This document shows, piece by piece, positions 17,208 to 26,022 of a DNA stretch of 64,000 nucleotides (its first letter is position 1; the number at the start of each line of letters is the position of its first letter). The position numbers and the translations under genes are program-made. The stretch comes from JACKCD01 sp041390905 (GTDB lineage: Bacteria; Chloroflexota; Anaerolineae; Promineifilales; Promineifilaceae), in contig JAWKPA010000012.1 in NCBI GenBank assembly GCA_041390905.1, positions 434,001 through 498,000 of the forward strand, in the 5' to 3' direction. The notes beneath the pieces are model-generated. The model was not told the origin of the DNA. It made no database searches and saw nothing but the letters and a program-made list of their open reading frames with translations.

Positions 17208-17286
17208 TTGCTAAACTTGTAGATTCGGTGACGAAAAGTGGGCAGCCCCCACTTTTTTTTATTCTTAAAGCCACCCGGTTTAGCAA
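17208..17286 (+). promoter_or_regulatory. Structured nusA leader with intrinsic terminator (attenuator candidate)
   Basis: An intrinsic terminator lies at 17234-17260: a nine-base-pair stem AAAAGTGGG/CCCACTTTT with a five-base loop and a U-run. It is enclosed by a nine-base complementary pair, TTGCTAAAC (17208-17216) and GTTTAGCAA (17278-17286). The layout recalls the terminator-bearing rimP leader found before rimP-nusA operons in other bacteria, although no rimP gene lies between leader and nusA here. Premature termination fed back by NusA is a plausible role (inference). Confidence 0.7.
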
Positions 17287-17375
17287 AAATGGTTGTGCTG
17301 TTGGATCTTGACGCCGGCAGCACAGGGCGTAATTGTTAGACAAGATTCCTAAAAAAACAGGGTTCAGTTAGCTCA

Positions 17376-19442
17376 ATGAAAAGTCAATTTATCTTAGCCT
17401 TTAACGAAATATGCGAATCACGTGGTTTGCCCAAAGAAGATGTCTTTGAAGCATTAAAGACGGCGCTTGTTTCGGCGTATCGGCGTGATGCCAATGTGAG
17501 CAATACCCAAAAAGTGACGGTAGATATTGACCCTCGCACGGGCGATCCCACGATTTATGCCGAAAAAGAGGTGGTTGATAGCATCATTGATAACCGCACG
17601 GAGGTGTTGCTGGAAGAGGCGCACCGGCAGGGGCTGGTGGATGCGGAATTGGGCGACCTGGTGATGGTTGACAGCACAACATCCAGCTTTGGGCGCATTG
17701 CAGCGCAAACGGCAAAACAGGTGTTGCTACAGCGGGTGCGCGAAGCGGAGCGGGAACATCTATTTGAAGATTTTTCTGGCCGCGAAGGGGAGTTGGTTAA
17801 CGGCACGGTGCAAAGCATCAGCGGGCAGCACATTACGATTGGCCTGGGGCGGACGGAGGCGATTTTGCCGAAGAGCCAGCAGGTGCCGCGTGAGCGTTAT
17901 CGGGCGCATGACAAGATTCGTGTTTATGTGCTGGAAGTGCGGCGGACAAACCGTGGGCCGCAAATTTTTGTCAGCCGGAATCATCGCAATTTGCTGCGGC
18001 GTTTGCTGGAGCTGGAAGTGCCGGAGATTTATAACGGCCAGGTTGAGGTGATGAGCATTGCGCGGGAGGCTGGGCAGCGGTCGAAGGTGGCGGTGCGGGC
18101 TTTGCAGCCGGGGGTAGACCCGGTGGGGGCGTGTGTGGGTATGCGCGGTGTGCGTATCCAAAGCATTGTTCGTGAGCTGAATGATGAAAAGATTGATGTG
18201 ATTGAGTGGGATCCCGATCAGCGGGCGTTTATCTCCAAGGCGCTGAGTCCGGCGCGTGTTTCCAAGGTGTTTTTGGAAGAGGATTTGGAGAATGGAAAAA
18301 CGGCCGTTGTGATTGTCCCTGATGATCAACTCTCCCTGGCGATTGGGCGCGAGGGGCAAAATGCACGTCTGGCGGCCAAGCTGACAGGTTGGCGGATTGA
18401 TATTAAGAGCCTGACTGAAGCGGCGGCTGATTCGCTGGGCATGTTGGGTAACCCGGCGGCGGATCGGCGGGTGGTGCGTGATGAGGCGTTCTTGAATCTG
18501 GTGCGGGATGTGCTGGAAAAGAAGAAAGCCGGCCGACCGATTACATCTGAAGATTACTACAATTTGGACAAGCTGGTAACGGCCGTTGAAGGGCGCATCA
18601 TCGCCTCCCGTGCCTCCAAGTTTGACGAGGTGCGGAAGAAACGGGCCGATGCCCGGCGGCAAGTCCCGGCTGAAACGTGGAAATCGCCGCTTGATGAGCT
18701 GGATTTGCCGGGTCGTGTTCATAACCTGCTGCTCGATAACGAAATTGAAACCATTGGTGATGTCCTCTTCCATCTGGAAATGGGTGATGAGGTACTCCTA
18801 GCCTTTAACGGTATTGGCGATAAAGGGCTGGAAATCATCAAGGAGCATGTGGCGAACTATAAGGAGACGCATCAGCTTGAGATGCCTGAACCTGTGCCGG
18901 TCGTGCCTAAGCCGGCTGCGCCCAAGCCCAAGCCGGAACCGGCACCCGTTATTGATCTGCTTGATAACATTGTAGAAAGCGCGGCCGGGCTTTTGGGTGA
19001 CGAAGATGAGGATGAGGAGCTTGAGGCCGTAGAGAGCGTGGCGGAAACGGCCGTTGTTGAGGAAGTGGTCGAGGATGTGGTGGAAACGGCCGTTGAAGAA
19101 GACATTGATGAAGACGCCGAGCCAGAAGCGGCCGAACCGGTTCAGCCTGAGCCAGCGGAAGAAGAACTTGTACCACTGTCGCCAATTGAAGACCTGTCTC
19201 GCTCACTGGTTGAAGTAGAAGAACCAAAACCTGTAAAAAGCAAGAAGAAAAAGCAGGTTGTCATTGTGCGTCCAGTCGAAACAACGACAACTGATGATGA
19301 CGATAGCAAAACTGGACGTGGACGACAAAAAGGACGCCAGTTGGTCTTCGACGAAGATATGGGTGAAGTTGTTACCAAGCGGAAGCGTAAAGGCAGCCGT
19401 CGGCGCTCCGACTGGGATGAATTTGAACTTGATGATTATTAA
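17376..19442 (+). CDS. nusA: Transcription termination/antitermination factor NusA
   Basis: 688 residues. The NusA N-terminal domain starts MKSQFILAFNEICESRGLPK. An S1 domain (about 135-200, GELVNGTVQSISGQHI) is followed by KH1 and KH2 (VGACVGMRGVRIQSIVREL; LSLAIGREGQNARLAAKLTG). A helix-hairpin-helix-like segment (about 440-495, AFNGIGDKGLEIIKEH) comes next. A long, highly acidic low-complexity region (about 500-620) and a basic end (KSKKKKQ, KRKRKGSRRR) make it longer than typical NusA. It binds RNA polymerase and nascent RNA. Four AACGGCCGTT copies lie in the KH2 region, linker and acidic tail. It is the first gene of the operon, with ylxR starting three bases after its stop. Confidence 0.97.
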   Translation: MKSQFILAFNEICESRGLPKEDVFEALKTALVSAYRRDANVSNTQKVTVDIDPRTGDPTIYAEKEVVDSIIDNRTEVLLEEAHRQGLVDAELGDLVMVDSTTSSFGRIAAQTAKQVLLQRVREAEREHLFEDFSGREGELVNGTVQSISGQHITIGLGRTEAILPKSQQVPRERYRAHDKIRVYVLEVRRTNRGPQIFVSRNHRNLLRRLLELEVPEIYNGQVEVMSIAREAGQRSKVAVRALQPGVDPVGACVGMRGVRIQSIVRELNDEKIDVIEWDPDQRAFISKALSPARVSKVFLEEDLENGKTAVVIVPDDQLSLAIGREGQNARLAAKLTGWRIDIKSLTEAAADSLGMLGNPAADRRVVRDEAFLNLVRDVLEKKKAGRPITSEDYYNLDKLVTAVEGRIIASRASKFDEVRKKRADARRQVPAETWKSPLDELDLPGRVHNLLLDNEIETIGDVLFHLEMGDEVLLAFNGIGDKGLEIIKEHVANYKETHQLEMPEPVPVVPKPAAPKPKPEPAPVIDLLDNIVESAAGLLGDEDEDEELEAVESVAETAVVEEVVEDVVETAVEEDIDEDAEPEAAEPVQPEPAEEELVPLSPIEDLSRSLVEVEEPKPVKSKKKKQVVIVRPVETTTTDDDDSKTGRGRQKGRQLVFDEDMGEVVTKRKRKGSRRRSDWDEFELDDY

Positions 19443-19444
19443 AA

Positions 19445-19771
19445 ATGGCGCATAAAAAGCAGCGACACACAAAGCATATCCCACTACGCTCTTGCTTTGT
19501 GTGTCGGCAAAAAACCGATAAGCGGCATTTAACAAGAATCGTACGCGCCCCGGATGCCGGGGTTGTGGTTGATGCGACGGGCAAAAAAAACGGCCGTGGC
19601 GCATACTTGTGTGACCAACCATTATGCTGGGACAAAGTGGTCAAAAATCGTGGGTTGCTGAATCGGGCCTTGCTTACCGAAGTGAATGATGATGAACTGG
19701 CAGCAATTGCTGCCCACCGGCCCCATACAAGCGACGTGGTAAACGCTCATGAACAGGTAACTAACGACTAA
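19445..19771 (+). CDS. ylxR: YlxR family RNA-binding protein (RnpM)
   Basis: 108 residues with the DUF448 signature PLRSCFVCRQKTDKRHL and GRGAYLC. It is always found between nusA and infB in many bacteria; in Bacillus the homologue (RnpM) modulates RNase P. It follows nusA almost without a gap. A run of lysine codons near residue 47 contains a one-base variant of the genome's palindrome (AACGGCCGTG). Confidence 0.93.
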   Translation: MAHKKQRHTKHIPLRSCFVCRQKTDKRHLTRIVRAPDAGVVVDATGKKNGRGAYLCDQPLCWDKVVKNRGLLNRALLTEVNDDELAAIAAHRPHTSDVVNAHEQVTND

Positions 19772-19799
19772 TCCGCCGTCCCAACAGTGGGAAACTCGC

Positions 19800-19900
19800 G
19801 GTGAGCGTCAAGCGCCTAAGCAACTCCGATACTGTGTTGTCGCCAATCAATGGCCGGAATTTGCTTAAAAGTGCACTTGGCGTTCACCTTTTTTGTTTTA
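19800..19900 (+). promoter_or_regulatory. Structured leader of infB ending in a terminator-like U-run
   Basis: The 213-base gap before infB folds into a two-part stem. Outer arms 19800-19812 (GGTGAGCGTCAAG) and 19876-19888 (CTTGGCGTTCACC) pair over 13 positions with two wobbles. Inner arms TAAGCAA (19817-19823) and TTGCTTA (19861-19867) pair exactly. The right arm is followed at once by TTTTTT. No known riboswitch or r-leader was recognised. It could act as an attenuator uncoupling infB from nusA. Confidence 0.6.
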
Positions 19901-19984
19901 GGTGCCCGTCATGTTTTAGAGAATTTAGAAACTATCCAAATTTCAAAGGCTTTGGATTTTGTTTAAACAAGGGGTAGTAAGAGT

Positions 19985-21781
19985 ATGGCACAGACAAAAA
20001 CGCTGATTGAATTACCGGACTTTGTTACCGTTCGTGAACTGGCAACCATCATGAATGTCAGCCCCATCAATGTCATTAAGGAATTGATGGGCAATGGCAT
20101 CATGGCAAACATTAACCAGCAGATCGACTTTGATACCGCAGCCATTGTGGCCGAAGAAATGGGTTTTGAAGCCGTTTCGCTGGCCTCATTACAGGAAGAG
20201 GAAGAACAAGAAAAAGCTGGCGAGCATCTCGCCTGGCGCAAAATTTTAGCTAAGGAAAAAGCCTCATCGCTTAAGCCACGCCCGCCCGTCATTACGATGT
20301 TGGGGCATGTTGACCACGGTAAAACATCGCTGCTGGATGTTATTCGTGAAGCCAATGTCGTATCGGGTGAGGCGGGCGGTATTACGCAGCACATTGGGGC
20401 GTACCAGGCAGAGAAAGACGGTCATCTGATTACCTTTCTTGACACGCCCGGCCATGAGGCGTTTACGGCGATGCGGGCGCGTGGTGCCCAGGCAACCGAT
20501 ATTGCCATTTTGGTGGTGGCGGCGGATGATGGCATTATGCCGCAAACGCGGGAAGCCATTGACCATGCGCGGGCGGCGGGTGTGCCTATTATTGTAGCTC
20601 TGAACAAAATTGATTTGCCGGGCAGTCGGCCGGATCGCGTCAAACAACAACTGGCAGAGGTTGGGCTGATACCTGATGATTGGGACGGCGACACGCTTGT
20701 CATCCCCGTTTCGGCCAAGGAAAAGCTGGGTATTGATGACCTGCTGGAAGCCATTTTGCTAGTGGCCGAAGATTTGAACCCACGGGCTAACCCGAATGCT
20801 GAGGCAACGGGAACGGTGCTGGAAGCAAGCATCGAGCGGGGTCGCGGCATCATGACCACTGTTTTGGTGCAAAACGGCACGCTCAATATGGGTGATACCT
20901 TGCTGATTGGCGAGCATTATGGCCGTATCAAGGCCATGTTTGACCATCGTGGTAAAAGCGTAAAGAAAGCAGCTCCTTCGGTACCCGTTTCGGTTTCTGG
21001 CCTGAATGGTATGCCCAGTGCAGGCGATCAGTTTGTTACGGTTAAAAACGAAAAAGAAGCGCGGAAGATTGTGGCCGACCTGCAGGAAGAGAGGCGGCAG
21101 AACGTGACGGAACAGCGGCGGACAACGGCAACGTTGGACGAATTTTTCTCTCGTCTACAGGAAGGCGAGACAAAGACCTTGTTTTTGATCGTTAAGGCGG
21201 ATGTTCAAGGGTCTCTGGAACCCATCATTAAGTCGCTGCAAAAGTTGAGCTATGATGAAGTGTCGCTGGAAATTTTGCGTTCATCAACGGGCAATATTAC
21301 CGAAAGCGATGTGATGCTGGCTTCGGCTTCCAAGGCTGTGATCCTGGGCTTTAATGTGGATGCTGACCCGGTAGCCAGAACGGCAGCCAGCAGTGAGGGC
21401 GTGGAGATCAAAACCTATGACATCATCTATCAACTGATTGAAGATGTTGACAAGGCGATGCGGGGGATGTTGGCTCCTGTTTACGAGCCAGCTGTGATTG
21501 GTCGGGCTGAGGTGCGTGAAGTATTCCGCATTCGCAGCGTGGGTAACATTGCTGGTAGCTATATGCGGACAGGGGTTGCCCGTCGTAACGCCAAGGTGCG
21601 GGTGATTCGGAGTAACAAGCTGCTGTTTGATGGGGCAGTTGGTAGTTTGAAGCATTTGCAAGAGAATGTGCGCGAAGTTCGCCAGGGGTTTGAGTTTGGT
21701 GTAGGGGTGGATGGCTGGAATGATTTCCGCCCTGGCGACGTGCTTGAATTTTATGTGATGCAGCGAGTTGAGCAAGGATGA
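19985..21781 (+). CDS. infB: Translation initiation factor IF-2
   Basis: 598 residues, a short IF-2 lacking the long N-terminal extension of enterics. An IF2_N-like segment is followed by the GTPase domain: G1 GHVDHGKT (107-114), G3 DTPGH (153-157), G4 NKID (207-210). Then come domain II, the IF-2 core and the C-terminal tRNA-binding domain. It delivers fMet-tRNA to the 30S subunit. The start is ATG at 19985 after a GGGG-containing ribosome site. No AACGGCCGTT occurs inside, consistent with strong constraint. It overlaps rbfA by ATGA. Confidence 0.98.
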   Translation: MAQTKTLIELPDFVTVRELATIMNVSPINVIKELMGNGIMANINQQIDFDTAAIVAEEMGFEAVSLASLQEEEEQEKAGEHLAWRKILAKEKASSLKPRPPVITMLGHVDHGKTSLLDVIREANVVSGEAGGITQHIGAYQAEKDGHLITFLDTPGHEAFTAMRARGAQATDIAILVVAADDGIMPQTREAIDHARAAGVPIIVALNKIDLPGSRPDRVKQQLAEVGLIPDDWDGDTLVIPVSAKEKLGIDDLLEAILLVAEDLNPRANPNAEATGTVLEASIERGRGIMTTVLVQNGTLNMGDTLLIGEHYGRIKAMFDHRGKSVKKAAPSVPVSVSGLNGMPSAGDQFVTVKNEKEARKIVADLQEERRQNVTEQRRTTATLDEFFSRLQEGETKTLFLIVKADVQGSLEPIIKSLQKLSYDEVSLEILRSSTGNITESDVMLASASKAVILGFNVDADPVARTAASSEGVEIKTYDIIYQLIEDVDKAMRGMLAPVYEPAVIGRAEVREVFRIRSVGNIAGSYMRTGVARRNAKVRVIRSNKLLFDGAVGSLKHLQENVREVRQGFEFGVGVDGWNDFRPGDVLEFYVMQRVEQG

Positions 21782-22164
21782 GTAAGATTTTCCAGGAGCG
21801 TATCGCAGATCGGATTATGCGGATCGTTGGCAGCCTGCTTGTTCAGGAAGTCAGCGATCCGCGTTTGCAGGATTTGACGGTGACGAAAGTTGTTGTGGAT
21901 CGGGAGCTGCAATATGCCAATCTCTATGTAGCCTCGTTTGACCCTGAAGCGAACCAAGGTGAGGTGATGGCGGCACTACGTGGAGCAAGCAGTTTTTTGC
22001 GGCGGGAGTTGTCGCAGCGGCTGCATACGCGCACGCTGCCACAGTTGCGTTTTCATTGGGACCCAACATCGCTGTATGCGGCAGAGGTTGATGCACTGCT
22101 GGATAGTCTGGAAATTCCGGCTGAGGAAGAGCCAGAAGAGGATAATGATTCAACATCTGTTTAA
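21778..22164 (+). CDS. rbfA: Ribosome-binding factor A
   Basis: 128 residues with the KH-like fold pattern of RbfA (RIADRIMRIVGSLLVQEVSDPRL, FHWDPTSLYAAEVDALLDSL). It assists 16S rRNA 5' end maturation of the 30S subunit. It overlaps infB by four bases and the next gene by twenty, so translation is coupled. Confidence 0.95.
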   Translation: MSKIFQERIADRIMRIVGSLLVQEVSDPRLQDLTVTKVVVDRELQYANLYVASFDPEANQGEVMAALRGASSFLRRELSQRLHTRTLPQLRFHWDPTSLYAAEVDALLDSLEIPAEEEPEEDNDSTSV

Positions 22165-23116
22165 TAAGGCGACGAATGTTTTGGTCATCACCCATGTGGA
22201 TCCAGATGGGGATGCGATTGGTTCATTAACGGCCGTTGGGCAAATGCTCAAACAGGATGGCAAACACGTAACGTTGGTATGTGACGACCGTGTGCCAGAG
22301 CGATTTGCCTATTTGCCCATGGCTGATCAGGTGCGACAAACACCCGATCCAAAACTGTATTATGACTTGCTGATAGTTGTTGATTGCGGCGATGAGGGGC
22401 GCATGGGCAATGCCTATGTCAATTTTTCCCAGCCGCTGCCAACCGTGGTGAATATTGACCACCATGTAACCAATACGCGGTTTGGTGATATTCAAGTCAT
22501 TGATGATAAGGCTACTTCCACTACCGAAATTTTGTATGGGCTTTTTACCGAGCTAGGTTATGAAATAACGGAAGGAATTGCCATGAGCCTGTTGACGGGC
22601 TTGGTTACAGATACCTTAGGCTTCCGTACTGTTGGCGTGACGCCAAATACCATGAAGGTTGCCAGTGCGCTGATGGATGCCGGAGCAGATTTGTCGTTTG
22701 TGACGACGAATGCGCTGATTGTGAAACCTATCACGACGTTGCGGCTGTGGCGAGCTGGGTTAAATAGACTCCAACTGGAAGACAAGCTGGCCTGGGTTGC
22801 CATTCCGTTGGTGGATCAACTGGCGATTGGGTTTAAAGGACAGAGCAGCATGGGGCTGGTTAATTTGCTGGCCGATGTGGATGAGGTGGCGATGGGGGCG
22901 GTGTTGCTCGAAATTGAGGGTGGACGGATTCGTGTTGGTTTCCGCTGCCGGCCGCCATACAATGTTGCCGCCGTCGCTGAAAAACTGGGTGGGGGTGGTC
23001 ACTTCCTGGCGGCCGGCTGCACGCTTGAGGAGCCGCTGGAAGATGCAACCGCCCGGGTTGTGGCTCTGTGCAAGGAAGCGATTCAGCGACAAGGCGGGTC
23101 TGTTCTGGCTGGTTAG
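22145..23116 (+). CDS. nrnA: DHH/DHHA1 family nanoRNase/pAp phosphatase
   Basis: 323 residues from ATG 22145, which lies inside the 3' end of rbfA. The DHH motifs are intact: HVDPDGD (17-23), VDCGD (79-83) and DHH (105-107). The DHHA1 motif GGGGHFLAAG is near the C-terminus. The family degrades 2-5 nt RNAs and/or pAp. Its position after rbfA is conserved in many phyla. AACGGCCGTT near 22230 encodes LTAVG within helix 1. Confidence 0.93.
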   Translation: MIQHLFNKATNVLVITHVDPDGDAIGSLTAVGQMLKQDGKHVTLVCDDRVPERFAYLPMADQVRQTPDPKLYYDLLIVVDCGDEGRMGNAYVNFSQPLPTVVNIDHHVTNTRFGDIQVIDDKATSTTEILYGLFTELGYEITEGIAMSLLTGLVTDTLGFRTVGVTPNTMKVASALMDAGADLSFVTTNALIVKPITTLRLWRAGLNRLQLEDKLAWVAIPLVDQLAIGFKGQSSMGLVNLLADVDEVAMGAVLLEIEGGRIRVGFRCRPPYNVAAVAEKLGGGGHFLAAGCTLEEPLEDATARVVALCKEAIQRQGGSVLAG

Positions 23117-23140
23117 CGGCTGAAAGTGATAATACTGATA

Positions 23141-23179
23141 CAAACCGCCGGGTTTATGGATTCATGACCCGGCGGTTTG
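23141..23179 (+). terminator. Terminator of the nusA-nrnA operon
   Basis: A thirteen-base perfect stem, CAAACCGCCGGGT (23141-23153) with ACCCGGCGGTTTG (23167-23179), lies 24 bases after the nrnA stop and is followed by a T-rich stretch. Confidence 0.85.
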
Positions 23180-23264
23180 TCGTTTGTCTTCGTTTCTCAA
23201 GGTAGACTGGTGCTGTTTTCATTTAGTAAAAAGAGGTATATGTCATCGCAGAGGATGCCAAGAG

Positions 23265-24338
23265 TTAACTTGTTGCAAAATAGGGGTGGAACGCCGGTGG
23301 AAGCTGATGGTAATTGGTGTTGGCGATTTGGTTGGTAACTGGGTAGCTGTTGTAGGTGTTCCAGAAAAGCATTGTTTTGCCAGCCAGTTGCCTGCTTTGG
23401 GCATCGGCTATCAGGGCGGCGAGCGTTTTGCCAGTGTAGGTGCCTTCAAGTGGAATTGTTTCTAGCTGTTGCATTTGCCGAACGGCCGTTTCTCCTGCCT
23501 GCGTATAGACCCCATACCCTTGCCCATAGAACCCGTCTCGCAGGTCAAATTTTTCGCTAAATCTGTGGAAATTGTGGATAACTGGGTCAAAACTGTGGAT
23601 AACCCTATGCGTTTTGTGGAACAAACGTGCCATCAGGCGGCGGGAGGCATATGCCGTCTCGACGACGCGCACGGCGACAACACGGCTTTTTAGCCCGGCG
23701 AGCTGGCAGCCGAGGATGAGACCAACGGCCGTTCCCAACGTCCCCGCCGCCACATAAATCACATCCGGTTCCGGACATTCTCCCGCCGCAATTTGCTGCC
23801 GCAGCTCAAAAGCGGCGTTGACATACCCCAGCGTCCCCAGCGGCGTGGAGCCGCCGGCTTCGAGGATGAGGGGAGGGTGACGATCAACGGCCGTTCTCTT
23901 CACCGCCTGCCACACCGCCCCCGCCACCAGCCGGTTTTTGCTGGCAAACTGGTGCAGCTCGGCCCCATTTGCCAGCATCAGCAGCAGGTTTTGCCGCACG
24001 GCGGCCGTGTTGGGCTGGGGCAGCACCAGGCAGATGGTGTGGATGTTGAGTGGGGTGGCAAAAACGGCCGTTGCCACCCCATGATTCGTCCCCGCCCGCC
24101 CAAACGTCATAATCGTTCGCACCCCCCGCCGCTGTGCATCCGCCAAAATAAACTCCAGCTTTCGCACCTTGTTCCCCCCATAGCGCGAACTCGCCAAATC
24201 ATCCCGCTTGATAAACAGCTCAACCCCCAGCACCGCCCCCAACCGCGACAGCGGCTGCACCGGCGTTGGCAGTTCCGCCAGCGGCAAACGTGGGCATTTC
24301 TCTGCCAGTTGCGGATAAGCTTCAAACAGTGGGATCAT
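23265..24338 (-). CDS. PLP-dependent ACC deaminase/D-cysteine desulfhydrase family protein
   Basis: 357 residues from ATG 24338. It is a fold-type II PLP enzyme with the lysine in SRYGGNKVRKLE (Lys57). The family includes 1-aminocyclopropane-1-carboxylate deaminase and D-cysteine desulfhydrase, and the substrate cannot be decided from the sequence. The phosphate-binding glycine loop (AAGTLGTAVGL) is present. Four AACGGCCGTT copies lie within the gene. It lies convergent to nrnA, with a terminator between them. Confidence 0.88.
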   Translation of the reverse strand: MIPLFEAYPQLAEKCPRLPLAELPTPVQPLSRLGAVLGVELFIKRDDLASSRYGGNKVRKLEFILADAQRRGVRTIMTFGRAGTNHGVATAVFATPLNIHTICLVLPQPNTAAVRQNLLLMLANGAELHQFASKNRLVAGAVWQAVKRTAVDRHPPLILEAGGSTPLGTLGYVNAAFELRQQIAAGECPEPDVIYVAAGTLGTAVGLILGCQLAGLKSRVVAVRVVETAYASRRLMARLFHKTHRVIHSFDPVIHNFHRFSEKFDLRDGFYGQGYGVYTQAGETAVRQMQQLETIPLEGTYTGKTLAALIADAQSRQLAGKTMLFWNTYNSYPVTNQIANTNYHQLPPAFHPYFATS

Positions 24339-24348
24339 GACCTTGTAG

Positions 24349-24368
24349 GGCAAGTTTGCAAACTTGCC
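24349..24368. repeat. 20-bp perfect palindrome between two minus-strand genes
   Basis: GGCAAGTTTG followed by its exact complement CAAACTTGCC, placed three bases from the stop of the hydrolase gene. There is no U-run on either strand, so it may be an operator or an RNA hairpin rather than a terminator. Confidence 0.7.
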
Positions 24369-24371
24369 CCA

Positions 24372-25187
24372 CTACTCCGGCTTCAGCGTCTCATTCAGAA
24401 ACGCCAGCGTCTGCTGCCATGCGTCCATCGCCGTCCCCGGCTGGTCATAATTTTCCTCGTTCAAAAAACCATGCCCCACGCCAGGATAGATGGTGATCTC
24501 GTTTTCAATGTTGAGCGTGTTCAAATTGGCTTCAAACTCCAACACATCGGCCGGCAAAATTTGCTGGTCTTCCTCACCAAACACGCCAAACACCGGTTCG
24601 GCCGGGTAACTCGCCCGCAGCACCTCCAAATCCGTCACCACGGAGCCATAGTAGATGATGGTAGCCGACAGCTTTTCCGACTGCCGCATTCCCAACTGTA
24701 GCGATTGCCCGCCGCCAAAACAAAAGCCCATCGAGGCCACGCGGTTGGGGTCAACATTGGCAAGCCCGCGCAAATGGGCCAACGCCGCGTCCACATCAGC
24801 AAAAATTTGCTCTCCCGGCGTGGTCAGACGCAGCCACAAGGCTCGCGGAAACAGCGTTGTGACTTCGCCACGATACGCATCAGCCGCCAACACCACGTAC
24901 CCCTCCCGCGCCAGGGCATTGGCCAAAATGGTAATCCCCTCGTTTAGTCCCCACCATTCATGAATGAGCAGCACTGCCGGGTGGGGGCCATCCCCTTCTG
25001 GCACGGCCAGATAGCCATGCAGTGTGCTGCCGTCGCTGCCGCTATAGGTGACATTGGTAAAATCGGTTGAATCGCGGCCAAAGGCGACATCATACCCAAT
25101 GGTTCCTGCAAATAACAGCACGATGAGCAAGAGTAGCCCCGCAACGAGAAGTGAAAGCCGCTTTAGCCAGCGTAATCCAGTTTTCAT
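24372..25187 (-). CDS. Dienelactone hydrolase family protein, membrane-anchored
   Basis: 271 residues from ATG 25187, preceded by AGGAG. One N-terminal transmembrane helix (about 12-32) is followed by a DLH alpha/beta hydrolase domain. The catalytic triad is nucleophile Cys about 156 (GFCFGG), Asp in FGEEDQQ and His in GVGHGF. The conserved LLIHEWWGLNE is present. The physiological ester substrate is unknown. The membrane anchor places the enzyme outside the cytoplasm. Confidence 0.92.
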   Translation of the reverse strand: MKTGLRWLKRLSLLVAGLLLLIVLLFAGTIGYDVAFGRDSTDFTNVTYSGSDGSTLHGYLAVPEGDGPHPAVLLIHEWWGLNEGITILANALAREGYVVLAADAYRGEVTTLFPRALWLRLTTPGEQIFADVDAALAHLRGLANVDPNRVASMGFCFGGGQSLQLGMRQSEKLSATIIYYGSVVTDLEVLRASYPAEPVFGVFGEEDQQILPADVLEFEANLNTLNIENEITIYPGVGHGFLNEENYDQPGTAMDAWQQTLAFLNETLKPE

Positions 25188-25230
25188 CAAACGCTCCTGT
25201 GGGTTCAATCAAAAATAGCTTTGCGATTCC

Positions 25231-25263
25231 AGAAGTTCAACTTCTCTCAGAAGTTGAACTTCT
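25231..25263. repeat. Hairpin repeat family A, copy 4, with AATCCTCG tail
   Basis: Exact 15-base arms at 25231-25245 and 25249-25263. The following AAATCCTCGGTTATTAACG resembles the tails of the copies at 28491 and 58867, so the mobile unit extends beyond the hairpin. Confidence 0.9.
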
Positions 25264-25290
25264 AAATCCTCGGTTATTAACGAACGAACC

Positions 25291-25998
25291 CTATGATTGC
25301 TGTAGAAAATTAACAATCCACTGGGCAACGGGCTGGGAATCTGGCTGCCTGGCAAGGGTGTTCATGGCATCTTGATAAACGGCATCGTTGATGCGTGGCT
25401 CCATGTAATCCATGATGGCAGCCATGAAGGGGTTGTTGATTTCGGGGTGCGCCTGCATTCCAAAAACCTGGTCGCCAATGCAGAAAGCGATGTTGGGGCA
25501 GAAGTCGTTGGTTGCTAGCAGTTCGGCATTGGGCGGCAGGTGGATGACTTGATCTTGATGGGAAAAATTCAGCCGCAAATTGTCTACAGGCGGGGTCATC
25601 CAGGATTTTGTAGACACAAGCTCTATATCTCGCAGACCTAACCCCCATCCTTTGTGGGATTTTTCGGTGTGGCCGCCGAGGGTGTGGGCCAGCATTTGGT
25701 GGCCGAAGCAGATGCCCACCAGTTTGCGCTGTGCCGCGTAGCAGTCGCGGATGAATTGCGCCAGTACGGGAATCCAGGGTTCGTTGTCATAGACACCCTG
25801 ATCGCTGCCGGAAATGAGGTACGCATCGCATTCATCGGGTGCGGCGGGGAATTCCCCTTGCGTTACATCATAGAGCTGAATGGTAAAGGGGGCGTTGGCC
25901 TGCTGGAAAAAGCGGCGAAAACGATCTTCCTCTGTGCCGTGGCCGGGAATGCCGGCATCATCTTCGGGTTTGAGTGGTTTGAGAATACCTAACTTCAT
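25291..25998 (-). CDS. Class I glutamine amidotransferase-like protein
   Basis: 235 residues. The nucleophile elbow is GICFGHQ (Cys97), the His-Glu pair lies in MQAHPEIN, and the oxyanion region is LISGSDQGVYD. It resembles the stand-alone GMP synthase-like amidotransferases that hydrolyse gamma-glutamyl compounds. No synthase partner is adjacent. Confidence 0.88.
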   Translation of the reverse strand: MKLGILKPLKPEDDAGIPGHGTEEDRFRRFFQQANAPFTIQLYDVTQGEFPAAPDECDAYLISGSDQGVYDNEPWIPVLAQFIRDCYAAQRKLVGICFGHQMLAHTLGGHTEKSHKGWGLGLRDIELVSTKSWMTPPVDNLRLNFSHQDQVIHLPPNAELLATNDFCPNIAFCIGDQVFGMQAHPEINNPFMAAIMDYMEPRINDAVYQDAMNTLARQPDSQPVAQWIVNFLQQS

Positions 25999-26022
25999 CT
26001 ATCTCTCCTGATTGGGGAAAAT

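Noticed and set aside
24349..24368. Intrinsic terminator
   Set aside because: A perfect 20-base palindrome, but no U-run on either strand; listed as a repeat instead.
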